Assembly (NCBI GenBank): GCA_022824945.1
Contig: JAJDYX010000015.1
Location: forward strand, 1 to 64,000
DNA from: Candidatus Latescibacterota bacterium
GTDB lineage: Bacteria; Latescibacterota; UBA2968
Length of the DNA stretch: 64,000 nt
Reading direction: 5' to 3'
Shown in pieces: positions 8,813 to 18,044 of the stretch. Numbering within the stretch: the first letter of the stretch is position 1; the number at the start of each line of letters is the position of its first letter. A model generated the notes under the pieces. It had not been told where the DNA came from. It made no database searches and saw nothing but the letters and a program-made list of their open reading frames with translations. Position numbers and translations under genes: made by a program.

Positions 8813-11800
8813 ATGATATACAATACAAACAGAAAATCTCTGATGCTTTACAACGCTTCCCAAGCGGTGAATTATCCAAAAATGCTGTTCATCTTCTCGA
8901 TGTGTTAGGCTATCGGAGCGATAATCAGATTGACCTCGGCTCGAATCATCCCGATGCGTTCTTTGCAGAGTATGATCAGCAAGGAAATCTCAATCGCGAT
9001 AAATTACTGTCCGCAGATTGGGATTCCATTGACCTGCTTTTCCAACTCACAGGCGATGACCTCACGCTTTCGAATCAACGCGGCTGGCGTTTCGATTCCA
9101 ACGTGAAGCAAGTGAATAATACAATCATCGAGTCATATCTGTTCTTTGCGCTACAACTACGAAATAACAATTACACTCGCACACAACTTTCTCAGATTAC
9201 CCGTGAAATCAACAAATTGTTCCCAATGCCGGTAATGCTTCTTTTTCAGCACGATCAGACTCTAACCTTCTCAATTATTGACCGGCGTCTGCACAAGCGC
9301 GATGAGTCCCGTGATGTTCTCGAAAAAGTGACGCTGATTAAAGACATTGATTGCAGTAAGCCCCACCGCGCACACATTGAAATCCTATTTGGCCTTGCCC
9401 TCGAACAATTGCACAAAACACACGACGTTCACAACTTTGTCGAACTGCATCAGGCTTGGAAAAAGACACTGGATACTTCCGAACTCAACAAGCGGTTCTT
9501 CAAAGAAATTGCTGACTGGTATTTTTGGGCGGTTGATCAGGTGACATTCCCAGCTGATGTGGAAAAAGATAAGAAGATTCGTAACGCCACGAATGTTATC
9601 CGCTTGATCACGCGGCTAATTTTTGTGTGGTTTATAAAGGAAAAAGGATTGGCGCAAGATACGCTTTTTATCAAAAAGGAGATTGATAAAATCCTCAAAA
9701 ATACCGATCCCCAGGAAAGTTCCTATTACAAAGCGATTCTTCAAAACCTTTTCTTTGCCACACTCAATACAGAGATGAAACCTGATAACCGCAAGTTCAG
9801 GCATCGAGCCAAGCAATCGGGAGGACGCGACCAGCACTACATGGTGCATTCTCTTTATCGATATGAGCGGTATTTCAAACATTCCAAAAAAGCACTCGGT
9901 TTTTTTAAGGAAATTCCTTTTCTCAATGGCGGTTTGTTTGAGTGTCTGGATAAGCCCGGCAAAGACAACTCCAAAAAGATCCTGCGCGTTGACGGCTTTT
10001 CTGATCGCAACGACAATCAGCTACATGTTCCCAATTTTCTGTTCTTTTCCGACGAACAAAGCGTTGATCTCAACGCGGCTTACGGCACAAAGGGTAAGCG
10101 CTATAAGGTGCGCGGGCTGATTAATATTCTCGACCGTTACAAATTCACGGTAGCTGAGAATACGCCTATTGAAGAGGAAGTAGCTCTTGATCCAGAATTG
10201 CTCGGCAAAGTTTTTGAAAACTTGCTTGCCGCATACAATCCCGAAACGAAGACAACTGCTCGCAAGTTGACCGGCTCTTTTTATACGCCCCGCGAAATCG
10301 TCAACTACATGACCGACGAATCGTTGATTGCCTATTTCAAGTCTGTCCTCATTTCATCTTACGAACCTAAAAGTGCTCTGTCCGCAACAACGCCACCTTC
10401 GCAACTGGATCTCACTGGTCAAACAGAGCCGGTACAATCTCAGCTTGATATACAAAAAAGATCGCTATTTGATAAACAAAAAGCCTTAATCGAAAATAAT
10501 CTCCGCCACTTGATCACCTATAATGATGAACCTCCCCGATTTAGTGGCGAAGAAACCGAGCAGTTAATCAAAGCCATTGACGATCTCAAAATTCTCGATC
10601 CCGCTTGTGGTTCAGGCGAGTTCCCCATGGGCATTCTGCGTAAACTGGTTTTCATCCTCGGAAAACTCGACCCGGGCAACGACCAGTGGAGGAAGCGACA
10701 AATTGCCAGAGTTGAAAGTACCATTGAGACAGCAGAAAAAATTGACGACAGCACAGTTCGTGAAAACACCATCCGCGACCTTGAAAAGGAAATCGACAAT
10801 ATCAATGAGGCTTTTGAACGGAACGAACTCGACTACGGGCGCAAACTCTACCTGATCGAAAACTGTATCTATGGAGTCGATATTCAGCCAATAGCTGTAC
10901 AGATTTCCAAACTTCGTTTCTTTATTTCGCTCATCATAGATCAAAAAATAGACGATTCAAGAGAAAACCGGGGCGTTCGACCATTGCCCAATTTGGAAAC
11001 CAAATTTGTCGCAGCCAATACACTTCTCAGTGTGGATAAACCCGCACAAATTTCCATCCGCAATCCACAAATTGACGAAAAGGAAAAGGAGTTGAGCGAA
11101 GTGCGGAGAAAACACTTCATTGCCCGCACCCCAAGAACCAAAGCCAAATACCGTGACCAGGACGACCGAATCCGTGCTGAAATCAGTGAGTTGCTAAAAC
11201 GCGATGGCTTTCCCAGTGAAACTACTGAAAAGATCGCCTATTGGAATCCTTATGATCAAAATGCGGCTGCCAATTTCTTTGACCCAGAATGGATGTTTGG
11301 TATCAAGAATGGATTTGATGTCGTGATTGGAAATCCGCCGTATGGTGCTAAAATTGACCGCAGCGACTTGAACAAGATCAAAGCCAATGTCCAAGACACG
11401 AAAAATTCAAATAGTGCGGCATTGTTTGTTGATTATGCCAAAAACCGTTTAATTAGAGCTGATCGTCAAAGTGGTATTGTAGCTTTTATTCTTCCTAAAT
11501 CTCTATTGTATTCCGAAAAATGGCATGATTTAACTTTTGCTCTATTAGAAAAGACAGTGGTTTTAGTGGATGTGGAAAATGCATTTGAGAAGGTCAAATT
11601 GGAGCAAGTTGTTGTTATTTATTTTGCACAATGTGATGATACTTTTTATGTCGGACGCAAGTTTCTAAATAATATTTTCTTACGAACGACTCATATAAAT
11701 AAAAATTACCCCAACCTGTTTCAAGCCTGGATATGTGATGTCTCAGGTGATGAAATTAACCTTGGCTCAAAAATTGCCGATGTAGGGACGTGTCTGGGAA

Positions 11801-12420
11801 ACATTTCGAAGACAACAAGAGGACTACCGATACAAAGGTCTCTTGCTCCACGCGGTGATATTCAGGTGATTGGAGGAAAAGAGATAAACCGATATGGCGT
11901 TGTAGGCGTCAAAGGGTTTGTAAAACGTGACTATTTGGACTTGACAAATCGCAAAGTTCAACTCTTGCGACAACCGAAAGTAATTTCTCAAAGGCTTGTG
12001 GCGCATATTCAAAACCCTCAGCCTCATATCAAAATAACTTCAACTGTTGATAAAACAGGCGACATATTGAGTGTTGATACCGTGGAAAATACGATCATTA
12101 CAGATGAAAACTTCAGTCCATTTTTCATCTCAGCCCTTTTTAATTCGACACTCATAAATTGGTACGCTTACAAGTTCATTTTTTGCTCAGCAATCAGAAC
12201 CATGGACTTTGATAACTACTATGTAGGCAAAATTCCCATTCCTGTTGCTACATCTGACCAACAAGTCCCGATTGTTGAGTTAGTTGACCATATCCTAATA
12301 ACCAAAGCGACTGACTCGGATGCCGACACCAGCGAGGAGGAAGCGGAGATAGATCAATTGGTCTATGCACTGTACGGACTGACGGAGGAAGAAATTGCTA
12401 TTGTGGAGAAAAGAGAATGA
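8809..12420 (+). CDS. Eco57I/type IIG-like N6-adenine DNA methyltransferase
   Basis: A 1203-residue protein with the gamma-class N6-adenine methylase signature. GSFYTPREIVNYM lies near residue 488, the SAM-binding motif I ILDPACGSGEF near 593-603, and the catalytic motif IV IGNPPYGAKI near 838-847. The roughly 480 residues before the catalytic core are mostly helical, and I see no unambiguous nuclease motif there. The C-terminal part (about 870-1165) resembles a TaqI-like target-recognition domain, ending with YYVGKIPIPV. Together with the helicase this fits a restriction-modification-like system in which the methylase marks self DNA. It starts inside the stop of the helicase gene and ends with a 4-nt overlap with the TIR gene. 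Bases coding for the recognition domain are visibly more AT-rich than the rest. Confidence 0.92.
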   Translation: MNDIQYKQKISDALQRFPSGELSKNAVHLLDVLGYRSDNQIDLGSNHPDAFFAEYDQQGNLNRDKLLSADWDSIDLLFQLTGDDLTLSNQRGWRFDSNVKQVNNTIIESYLFFALQLRNNNYTRTQLSQITREINKLFPMPVMLLFQHDQTLTFSIIDRRLHKRDESRDVLEKVTLIKDIDCSKPHRAHIEILFGLALEQLHKTHDVHNFVELHQAWKKTLDTSELNKRFFKEIADWYFWAVDQVTFPADVEKDKKIRNATNVIRLITRLIFVWFIKEKGLAQDTLFIKKEIDKILKNTDPQESSYYKAILQNLFFATLNTEMKPDNRKFRHRAKQSGGRDQHYMVHSLYRYERYFKHSKKALGFFKEIPFLNGGLFECLDKPGKDNSKKILRVDGFSDRNDNQLHVPNFLFFSDEQSVDLNAAYGTKGKRYKVRGLINILDRYKFTVAENTPIEEEVALDPELLGKVFENLLAAYNPETKTTARKLTGSFYTPREIVNYMTDESLIAYFKSVLISSYEPKSALSATTPPSQLDLTGQTEPVQSQLDIQKRSLFDKQKALIENNLRHLITYNDEPPRFSGEETEQLIKAIDDLKILDPACGSGEFPMGILRKLVFILGKLDPGNDQWRKRQIARVESTIETAEKIDDSTVRENTIRDLEKEIDNINEAFERNELDYGRKLYLIENCIYGVDIQPIAVQISKLRFFISLIIDQKIDDSRENRGVRPLPNLETKFVAANTLLSVDKPAQISIRNPQIDEKEKELSEVRRKHFIARTPRTKAKYRDQDDRIRAEISELLKRDGFPSETTEKIAYWNPYDQNAAANFFDPEWMFGIKNGFDVVIGNPPYGAKIDRSDLNKIKANVQDTKNSNSAALFVDYAKNRLIRADRQSGIVAFILPKSLLYSEKWHDLTFALLEKTVVLVDVENAFEKVKLEQVVVIYFAQCDDTFYVGRKFLNNIFLRTTHINKNYPNLFQAWICDVSGDEINLGSKIADVGTCLGNISKTTRGLPIQRSLAPRGDIQVIGGKEINRYGVVGVKGFVKRDYLDLTNRKVQLLRQPKVISQRLVAHIQNPQPHIKITSTVDKTGDILSVDTVENTIITDENFSPFFISALFNSTLINWYAYKFIFCSAIRTMDFDNYYVGKIPIPVATSDQQVPIVELVDHILITKATDSDADTSEEEAEIDQLVYALYGLTEEEIAIVEKRE

Positions 12421-14720
12421 GCGACCCCTTAAAAGTATTCATTACTTATTCGCATGAGAATCCAGACGCAAAGGACGAATTGATAAAGCACCTTGCAGTA
12501 ATGATACAACAAGGCTTGATAAATATTTGGCATGATAACGAAATCCTCCCAGGCGACAGGTGGTATGAAGATATTTCCAAAAATCTTAATGCTTCGGACA
12601 TTCTGCTCTACCTCGTCTCTGCCGCAAGTCTTGCCTCTGTGAACTGCAACAAGGAATTGGGCGAAGCATTAGACGTCAATATAAAAGTCATCCCCATTAT
12701 TCTTGAGAGTTGCGATTGGTTAAATCATGAACTCAGCGACTTTCAAGCTCTTCCAGACAAAGGCAAGCCTATTAACGAATGGGCCCCTGAGAGCAAAGGC
12801 TGGCAAAATGTGGTGGACGGTATCCGAAAAGCCGTTCAAGAAATGCAGTCTCAAGTCTATGAGACTACAACAAAAGAAACATTACCTGAGTGGGTGTTCC
12901 AACAGGGTAACTTCTTTCTAATGATAGGGCAGATAGACAGGGCGATAGAAGCTTACTCACACGCAATCGAATGCAACCCGCACAATGCCGAATTTTATAA
13001 CAATCGTGGCAATGCTTACGGCAGCAAAGGCGCGTATGACCATGCCATCGAAGACTTCAACACCGCCATAAAACTCAAACCCGAGTATCCCATAGCCTAT
13101 AGCAATCGCGGCAGTACTTACAGCGATAAAGGTGCGTATGACCGTGCTATTGAAGACTACAACAAAGCCATAAAACTCAAACCCGATTTGTTCATAGCCT
13201 ATAATAATCGCGGCGATGTTCACAGTAGAAATGGAAAGTTTCAGCGCGCCATTGAGGACTACAACACCGCCATAGACCTGAACCCGGATTACGCCGATGC
13301 CTATAACAATCGCGGAAATGCTTACGCCGAAAAAGGCGCGTATGAGCGTGCCATCAAAGACTACAACAAAGCCATAAAACTCAAACCTAATTTGGCTATA
13401 GCCTATAACAATCGCGGCAGTGCTTACGGCAGGAAAGGCACGTATGACCGTGCCATCGAAGACTTCAACACCGCCATAAAACTCAAACCAGAGTATCCCG
13501 AGGCCTATAACAATCGCGGTAGTGCTTACCGCGACAAAGGCGCGTATGAGCGTGCCATCAAAGACTACAACAAAGCCATAAAACTCAAACCTGACTGTGC
13601 CGAATTTTATAACAATCGCGGAAATGCTTACGGTAGAAATGAAAAGGTTGAGCGTGCCATTGAGGACTACAAAAAGGCCATAAAAATAAATCCGGATTAC
13701 GCTGATGCCTATAACAATCGCGGCAGTGCTTACGGCAGGAAAGGCACGTATGACCGTGCCATTGAAGACTATAACACCGCCATAAAACTCAAACCAGACC
13801 GTGCCGAATTTTATAACAATCGCGGCAGTGCTTACCGCGAAAAAGGCGCGTATGAACGTGCTGTTGAAGACTACAACACCGCCATAAAACTCAAACCCGA
13901 TTTGACCATAGCCTATAATAATCGAGGTGCTGCTTACGCTGACAAAGGCGAGATTGACCTGGCTATTGAAGACTATAACACCGCCATAAAACTCAAACCC
14001 GAGTATCCCGAGGCCTATAATAATCGCGGAAATGCTTACAGCAATAAAGGCGCGTATGAACGTGCTGTTGAAGACTATAATAAGGCGATAAAACTCAAAC
14101 CAGACCGTGCCGAATTTTATACCAATCGCGGCATTGCTTACCGCAGAAATGAAAAGGTTGAGCGTGCCATTAAGGACTACAACAAGGCCATAGAAATAAA
14201 TCCGGATTATGCCGAAGCCTATAACAATCGTGGTGCTACTTACATCGGCAAGGGTGAGCCTAACCGTGCTATCGAAGACTACAACAGGGTAATAGAACTA
14301 AAACCGAATTATGCCGAAGCCTATTACAACCGCGGAAATGCTTACCACGATAAAGGCTCGTATGACCGTGCAATCAAGGACTTCAGTAAGGCCTTAGAAA
14401 TAAATCCAAGATTTGTCATAGCCTATAACAGTCGCGGTGCTACTTATATCGGCAAGGACGAGCCTGACCGCGCTATTGAAGACTACAACAAGGCCATAGA
14501 ACTGAACCGAGACTATGCCGAAGCCTATTACAACCGCGGGGAAGCCTGGTTGCACTTGCAAAATTGGCAAGAAGCCAAAACAGACCTGATAGTTGCCAGG
14601 GGCAAGGGCGTAGATATTATCAAGGTATTTTGTAATGATTACCAAAATGTTGAGGAATTTGAGCGGAGATATGGTGTAAAATTGCCGGAAGACATTGCGG
14701 CAATGCTGACGCAAAGGTGA
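12417..14720 (+). CDS. TIR-domain protein with 17 tetratricopeptide repeats
   Basis: A 767-residue protein. Residues 1-140 form a TIR_2-type domain: KVFITYSHENPDAKDEL, then ILPGDRWYEDI, DILLYLVSAASL and NCNKELGEA. Glu80 sits where TIR NAD hydrolases carry the catalytic glutamate. From about 157 to 735 there are 17 TPR units of 34 residues (AYNNRGNAYGRKG, AIEDYNKAIKLKP), followed by a short tail ending YGVKLPEDIAAML. Bacterial TIR proteins commonly act as NAD-depleting effectors or as second-messenger producers. A TPR array would suit sensing or scaffolding. The gene overlaps the methyltransferase stop by 4 nt, so it is co-expressed with the methylase-helicase pair. NADase activity is inference. 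Confidence 0.9.
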   Translation: MSDPLKVFITYSHENPDAKDELIKHLAVMIQQGLINIWHDNEILPGDRWYEDISKNLNASDILLYLVSAASLASVNCNKELGEALDVNIKVIPIILESCDWLNHELSDFQALPDKGKPINEWAPESKGWQNVVDGIRKAVQEMQSQVYETTTKETLPEWVFQQGNFFLMIGQIDRAIEAYSHAIECNPHNAEFYNNRGNAYGSKGAYDHAIEDFNTAIKLKPEYPIAYSNRGSTYSDKGAYDRAIEDYNKAIKLKPDLFIAYNNRGDVHSRNGKFQRAIEDYNTAIDLNPDYADAYNNRGNAYAEKGAYERAIKDYNKAIKLKPNLAIAYNNRGSAYGRKGTYDRAIEDFNTAIKLKPEYPEAYNNRGSAYRDKGAYERAIKDYNKAIKLKPDCAEFYNNRGNAYGRNEKVERAIEDYKKAIKINPDYADAYNNRGSAYGRKGTYDRAIEDYNTAIKLKPDRAEFYNNRGSAYREKGAYERAVEDYNTAIKLKPDLTIAYNNRGAAYADKGEIDLAIEDYNTAIKLKPEYPEAYNNRGNAYSNKGAYERAVEDYNKAIKLKPDRAEFYTNRGIAYRRNEKVERAIKDYNKAIEINPDYAEAYNNRGATYIGKGEPNRAIEDYNRVIELKPNYAEAYYNRGNAYHDKGSYDRAIKDFSKALEINPRFVIAYNSRGATYIGKDEPDRAIEDYNKAIELNRDYAEAYYNRGEAWLHLQNWQEAKTDLIVARGKGVDIIKVFCNDYQNVEEFERRYGVKLPEDIAAMLTQR
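12960..14560 (+). repeat. Tandem 102-bp TPR-coding repeats
   Basis: Sixteen near-regular 102-bp units within the TIR-TPR gene share blocks such as ctataacaatcgcgg and gccataaaactcaaacc. Several units are almost identical over their whole length, for example those around 13400-13500 and 13710-13800. Such homogeneity suggests recent unit duplication or gene conversion. Confidence 0.9.
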
Positions 14721-14757
14721 CGGAGAACGAGATAATACCATCAACAGAGGTGACGAT

Positions 14758-16146
14758 ATGAAAATAAGCGTAAAAAATCTGGGGGTTCTGAAACAGGCGG
14801 ATTTTGAACTGGGCGAATTGACTCTCATTTGCGGCGGCAATAACACGGGAAAAACCTACGCTACGTATGCCCTTTTTGGCTTTTTACAGCGCTGGAAATC
14901 CTTCTTGGAAGTCGAAATTCCCAGTCGGCCTATTAACGCCCTACTGAAGGGAGACGAAACGCAGGTTGATATTACTGTGAAAGCGGATGACATCCTTAGA
15001 CGAGGTTGCCGAACATATACCCGACAACTTTCGAAACTCTTTGCCTCAAGGCCAGAGCATTTCAAAAACACGGCATTTCAAGTGTATCTTGAACCGAAAA
15101 CAATATCATCGATAAAGAGCCGTGCTATTGAGCATATAATACAATTCGCAGAAGGTCCATCTCTCTATCTGGTCAAGGCTAAAGGAGAAGAGGAACTAGT
15201 AATATCTCTTCTGATGGAGGGGGGAAAAAAATCATTGGCCTCTGTTGGGTGGATTAAGGAATTAATCTCAGATAGGGTAATCGAATTGCTCTTCGATAAA
15301 ATTTTCCCCCAGCCTTTTATCGCCAGCGCAGAGCGCACTGGCGCGGCAATTTTTCGCAGGGAACTGAATTTTGCCCGGAATCGCTTACTAAAAGAAATGA
15401 TTCAGTCAGACGAGAACATTGACCCGATGGAATTGTTGTTCAAATCTTACCAAGACTATCCCCTACCGGTCGAAGTCAATGTAGATTTTATCCGAAGACT
15501 TGAGAACATTGCCAAAGAAGACAGCTTTCTTACTGAAAATCATCCGCAAGTCCTGAATATATTTACCGATATCATCGGCGGTGAGTATATCGCGGAAAGT
15601 AATGACACGATCTATTTCAAACCCGCAGGCAAACAACAGAAGCTGACAATGGACGAGAGTTCCAGCGCAGTGCGTTCCCTATTGGACATTGGCTTTTATC
15701 TACGTCATACCGCAAAACCCGGCGACCTGCTGATGATAGATGAGCCAGAATTAAACCTGCACCCGGAAAATCAGTGTCGCATAGCCCGGCTCTTTGCGCG
15801 TTTGGTCAATCTGGGCATCCGCGTCTTCGTGACTACGCACAGCGATTATATTGTCAAAGAACTCAACACCCTGATTATGCTAAATCAGGACAAGCCCTAC
15901 CTGAAGCAAATTGCAGAAGATGAAGGCTACGAAAACGAAGAGCTTATATCTGCCGAAAATATAAGAGTTTATATCGCAGAGGACATGCCGATAAAGCTGA
16001 ATAACAAAAGTAAGCAAAGCCGACCTCAAACACTTGTACCGGCCAGGATAGACCCAGAATTGGGGATTGAGGCACGCAGTTTCGACGATACCATCAACAA
16101 AATGAATGAGATTCAAGACGCCATTGTGTGGGGTGGGGATGAATGA
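14758..16146 (+). CDS. OLD/RecF-like AAA ATPase
   Basis: A 462-residue ABC-type AAA ATPase. Walker A is CGGNNTGKTYATYAL (about 25-39), the signature-like stretch MDESSSAVRSLLDIG lies near 298-312, Walker B is LLMIDEPELNLHPENQ near 325-338, and a switch histidine follows in VTTHSDYIVKEL. The region between the Walker motifs is helical and shorter than in SMC proteins. The end of the protein shows no TOPRIM motif, so it is not a complete OLD nuclease. Such ATPases are sensors or motors in two-gene defence systems, paired with a separate effector. Here the next gene starts inside its stop codon (ATGA) and looks like a nuclease. It lies 37 bp after the TIR gene. Confidence 0.9.
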   Translation: MKISVKNLGVLKQADFELGELTLICGGNNTGKTYATYALFGFLQRWKSFLEVEIPSRPINALLKGDETQVDITVKADDILRRGCRTYTRQLSKLFASRPEHFKNTAFQVYLEPKTISSIKSRAIEHIIQFAEGPSLYLVKAKGEEELVISLLMEGGKKSLASVGWIKELISDRVIELLFDKIFPQPFIASAERTGAAIFRRELNFARNRLLKEMIQSDENIDPMELLFKSYQDYPLPVEVNVDFIRRLENIAKEDSFLTENHPQVLNIFTDIIGGEYIAESNDTIYFKPAGKQQKLTMDESSSAVRSLLDIGFYLRHTAKPGDLLMIDEPELNLHPENQCRIARLFARLVNLGIRVFVTTHSDYIVKELNTLIMLNQDKPYLKQIAEDEGYENEELISAENIRVYIAEDMPIKLNNKSKQSRPQTLVPARIDPELGIEARSFDDTINKMNEIQDAIVWGGDE

Positions 16147-16724
16147 TGTTTGATTTTGACATATTGCAAGACTTGATTAAAACTGAAGCATTGGCCTCCG
16201 TTGAGGATGAATATAACAAAAAGATTATCGTTCTGGAGGAACCCGGCAATCACCAACAATCAGCATATACCCTGACGATACGCAACGTGCCGGATGACAT
16301 TATAGCATTCAAAGCAGATGCTTTTCCTCCTCCAAACAATATTTTCAAAAATAGCAAAGGAGAATGTAAGAGGGCTGATTATGTGGTCATTGCCAGTGAT
16401 GATAGAGCAAACTGGATTGTTCACATAGAAATGAAAAGTGGCAAAGGCGATTCGGAAAAAGAAGTTGAGCAACAATTGCGCGGGGCACAATGCCTTGTTG
16501 CGTACTGCCGCGCCATTGGTCAGGAATTCTGGCAAGAGCCAGCATTTCTGGAAAAAAAGAATTACCAACAGCGTTTTATCAGAGTAAAAAATATAAGAGT
16601 AGCAAAACGACCAACGCTAATAGAGCCAAAATCCGGTCGGCACGACAGGCCGGAACACATGCTGAAAATCAACGCGCCTGCCAGAGGCAGTCTGCAATTC
16701 AAAGAACTGGTTGGAAAGCCTTAG
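16143..16724 (+). CDS. Putative PD-(D/E)xK nuclease partner of the AAA ATPase
   Basis: A 193-residue protein with no family I can name firmly. The centre shows a PD-(D/E)xK-like core: ECKRADYVVIASDD supplies a candidate metal-binding Asp at a strand start, and about 16 residues later WIVHIEMKSGKG supplies the E-x-K pair, followed by a helix with QQLRGAQ. Glu36 in VLEEPGNHQQS may be the helical acid before the core. The 4-nt overlap with the ATPase gene argues for a two-subunit complex in which this protein cuts nucleic acid when licensed by the ATPase. The nuclease call rests on motif spacing only. The annotation as the last gene of the cassette is supported by a 60-bp gap and a change in base composition after it. 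Confidence 0.7.
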   Translation: MMFDFDILQDLIKTEALASVEDEYNKKIIVLEEPGNHQQSAYTLTIRNVPDDIIAFKADAFPPPNNIFKNSKGECKRADYVVIASDDRANWIVHIEMKSGKGDSEKEVEQQLRGAQCLVAYCRAIGQEFWQEPAFLEKKNYQQRFIRVKNIRVAKRPTLIEPKSGRHDRPEHMLKINAPARGSLQFKELVGKP

Positions 16725-16784
16725 TGCAGAGAATGACTGCGCTGAAAAAACAGGTATTTAACCATCTGATAAAGGGAATCCAAA

Positions 16785-18023
16785 ATGACCTCCAAAGACT
16801 GCGAAGTTGCGGATATTGAACACATCCTTCTGCACGTCCCATTTCACCCGCGGTGTGCAAAAGTGAAACAAATTCGGGTACCGTTTTGGTCACTCGTGGA
16901 TGTGTGCAAAATAACGACCTCTGCGGGCGTAACGGGATATGGCGAAACCCTGACGCGCTATACCTGGGGACAATCGAATGAAAAGCAATTTGCCCGTGTA
17001 CGCGGAAAGAACATATTCGATCATTTGTGGGATGACAGCCTGGGCGCGGGCTTGCAAATGGCACTCTTCGATGCAGCGGGAAAAACACTCGGTGTGCCGT
17101 GTCACAAGTTGCTGGGCGTGCAATATCGAGAAACATGTCCCGTATCGTGGTGGGCACAGGATCGCACACCCGAAGACTGGGCTATGGAAGCACAGGCAGC
17201 GATAGACCACGGATTTACGACAATGAAGGTAAAAACACGCCCCTGGTTTTATCCCGCAGAACAACTTGAAGCCATCAGAAAATCTGTACCTAATTATTTC
17301 AAAATCGACGCGGATTTCAACGGTCTATTGCTCGGCGTAGATCAAGCCGCGCCCCTAATCCGGCGATTGGAAGACACGTATAGCCAACTGGCAATGGTCG
17401 AAACGCCAATCCCGCAAAACGACGTCGCGGGCAACGCCCTGTTGCGGGAAAAAATCGCCAGCCCAATCGCCATGCACTTTGGCAATCCGCCCTTTATGAC
17501 AGCAGTGCGCGAAGGCGTATGCGATGGATTTGTCATAGGTGGTGGCGCGAGTCGCGTCATGAAACAGGGCACCCTCGCCGCAGAAGCCAACCTGCCATTC
17601 TGGCTACAACTGGTGGGATCGGGATTGACAACCATGTGGGGCGTGCATTTGGGTGCTGTATTATCTCACGCACGCTGGCCCGCGATCCCCTGTGTGAACA
17701 TCTGGACGCATCCACTCGTCAAAGATTTCAAAGTGGAAGGCGGGCATATACGTGTACCCGATGCGCCGGGATTGGGTATTGAACTCGATTGGGACGTCAT
17801 TGAACGCTATCGCGTTGACCCAGATTTCAAACTCAAAGAAAAACGACAAATACACACAATATGCTGGCCCGACGGACGACAGACTCATTATCCAGACGGA
17901 AGCTATCGCGAGGACTTTCTGGCGGGCAGACTAACGGGCTTTTTACCGGGCATTCGCCTGGAATTAAAACTGGATGACGAATCGGACGCATTTGATCGAG
18001 AATATCGGAAATTATTTGGATAA
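16785..18023 (+). CDS. Enolase-superfamily (mandelate racemase/muconate lactonizing-like) protein
   Basis: A 412-residue two-domain enolase-superfamily protein. The N-terminal capping domain (about 1-125) is followed by a modified TIM barrel. The KxK motif is present (FTTMKVKTRP, Lys147 and Lys149), as are two metal ligands, Asp175/Asp177 in FKIDADFN and Glu206 in AMVETPIP. The third ligand, normally Glu or Asp at the end of strand 5, appears to be His231 (SPIAMHFGN). No His-Asp dyad is evident on strands 6-7. These enzymes abstract a proton alpha to a carboxylate and then eliminate or epimerise acid sugars. It leads a three-gene catabolic operon. AAAGGGA lies upstream of the ATG. Confidence 0.85.
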   Translation: MTSKDCEVADIEHILLHVPFHPRCAKVKQIRVPFWSLVDVCKITTSAGVTGYGETLTRYTWGQSNEKQFARVRGKNIFDHLWDDSLGAGLQMALFDAAGKTLGVPCHKLLGVQYRETCPVSWWAQDRTPEDWAMEAQAAIDHGFTTMKVKTRPWFYPAEQLEAIRKSVPNYFKIDADFNGLLLGVDQAAPLIRRLEDTYSQLAMVETPIPQNDVAGNALLREKIASPIAMHFGNPPFMTAVREGVCDGFVIGGGASRVMKQGTLAAEANLPFWLQLVGSGLTTMWGVHLGAVLSHARWPAIPCVNIWTHPLVKDFKVEGGHIRVPDAPGLGIELDWDVIERYRVDPDFKLKEKRQIHTICWPDGRQTHYPDGSYREDFLAGRLTGFLPGIRLELKLDDESDAFDREYRKLFG

Positions 18024-18044
18024 AACGGAACAAAGGAGACCATC

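Noticed and set aside
12960-14560. 102-bp repeats as a non-coding or CRISPR array
   Set aside because: Unit length is a multiple of 3 and the frame is a clean TPR array with consensus residues, so it is coding.
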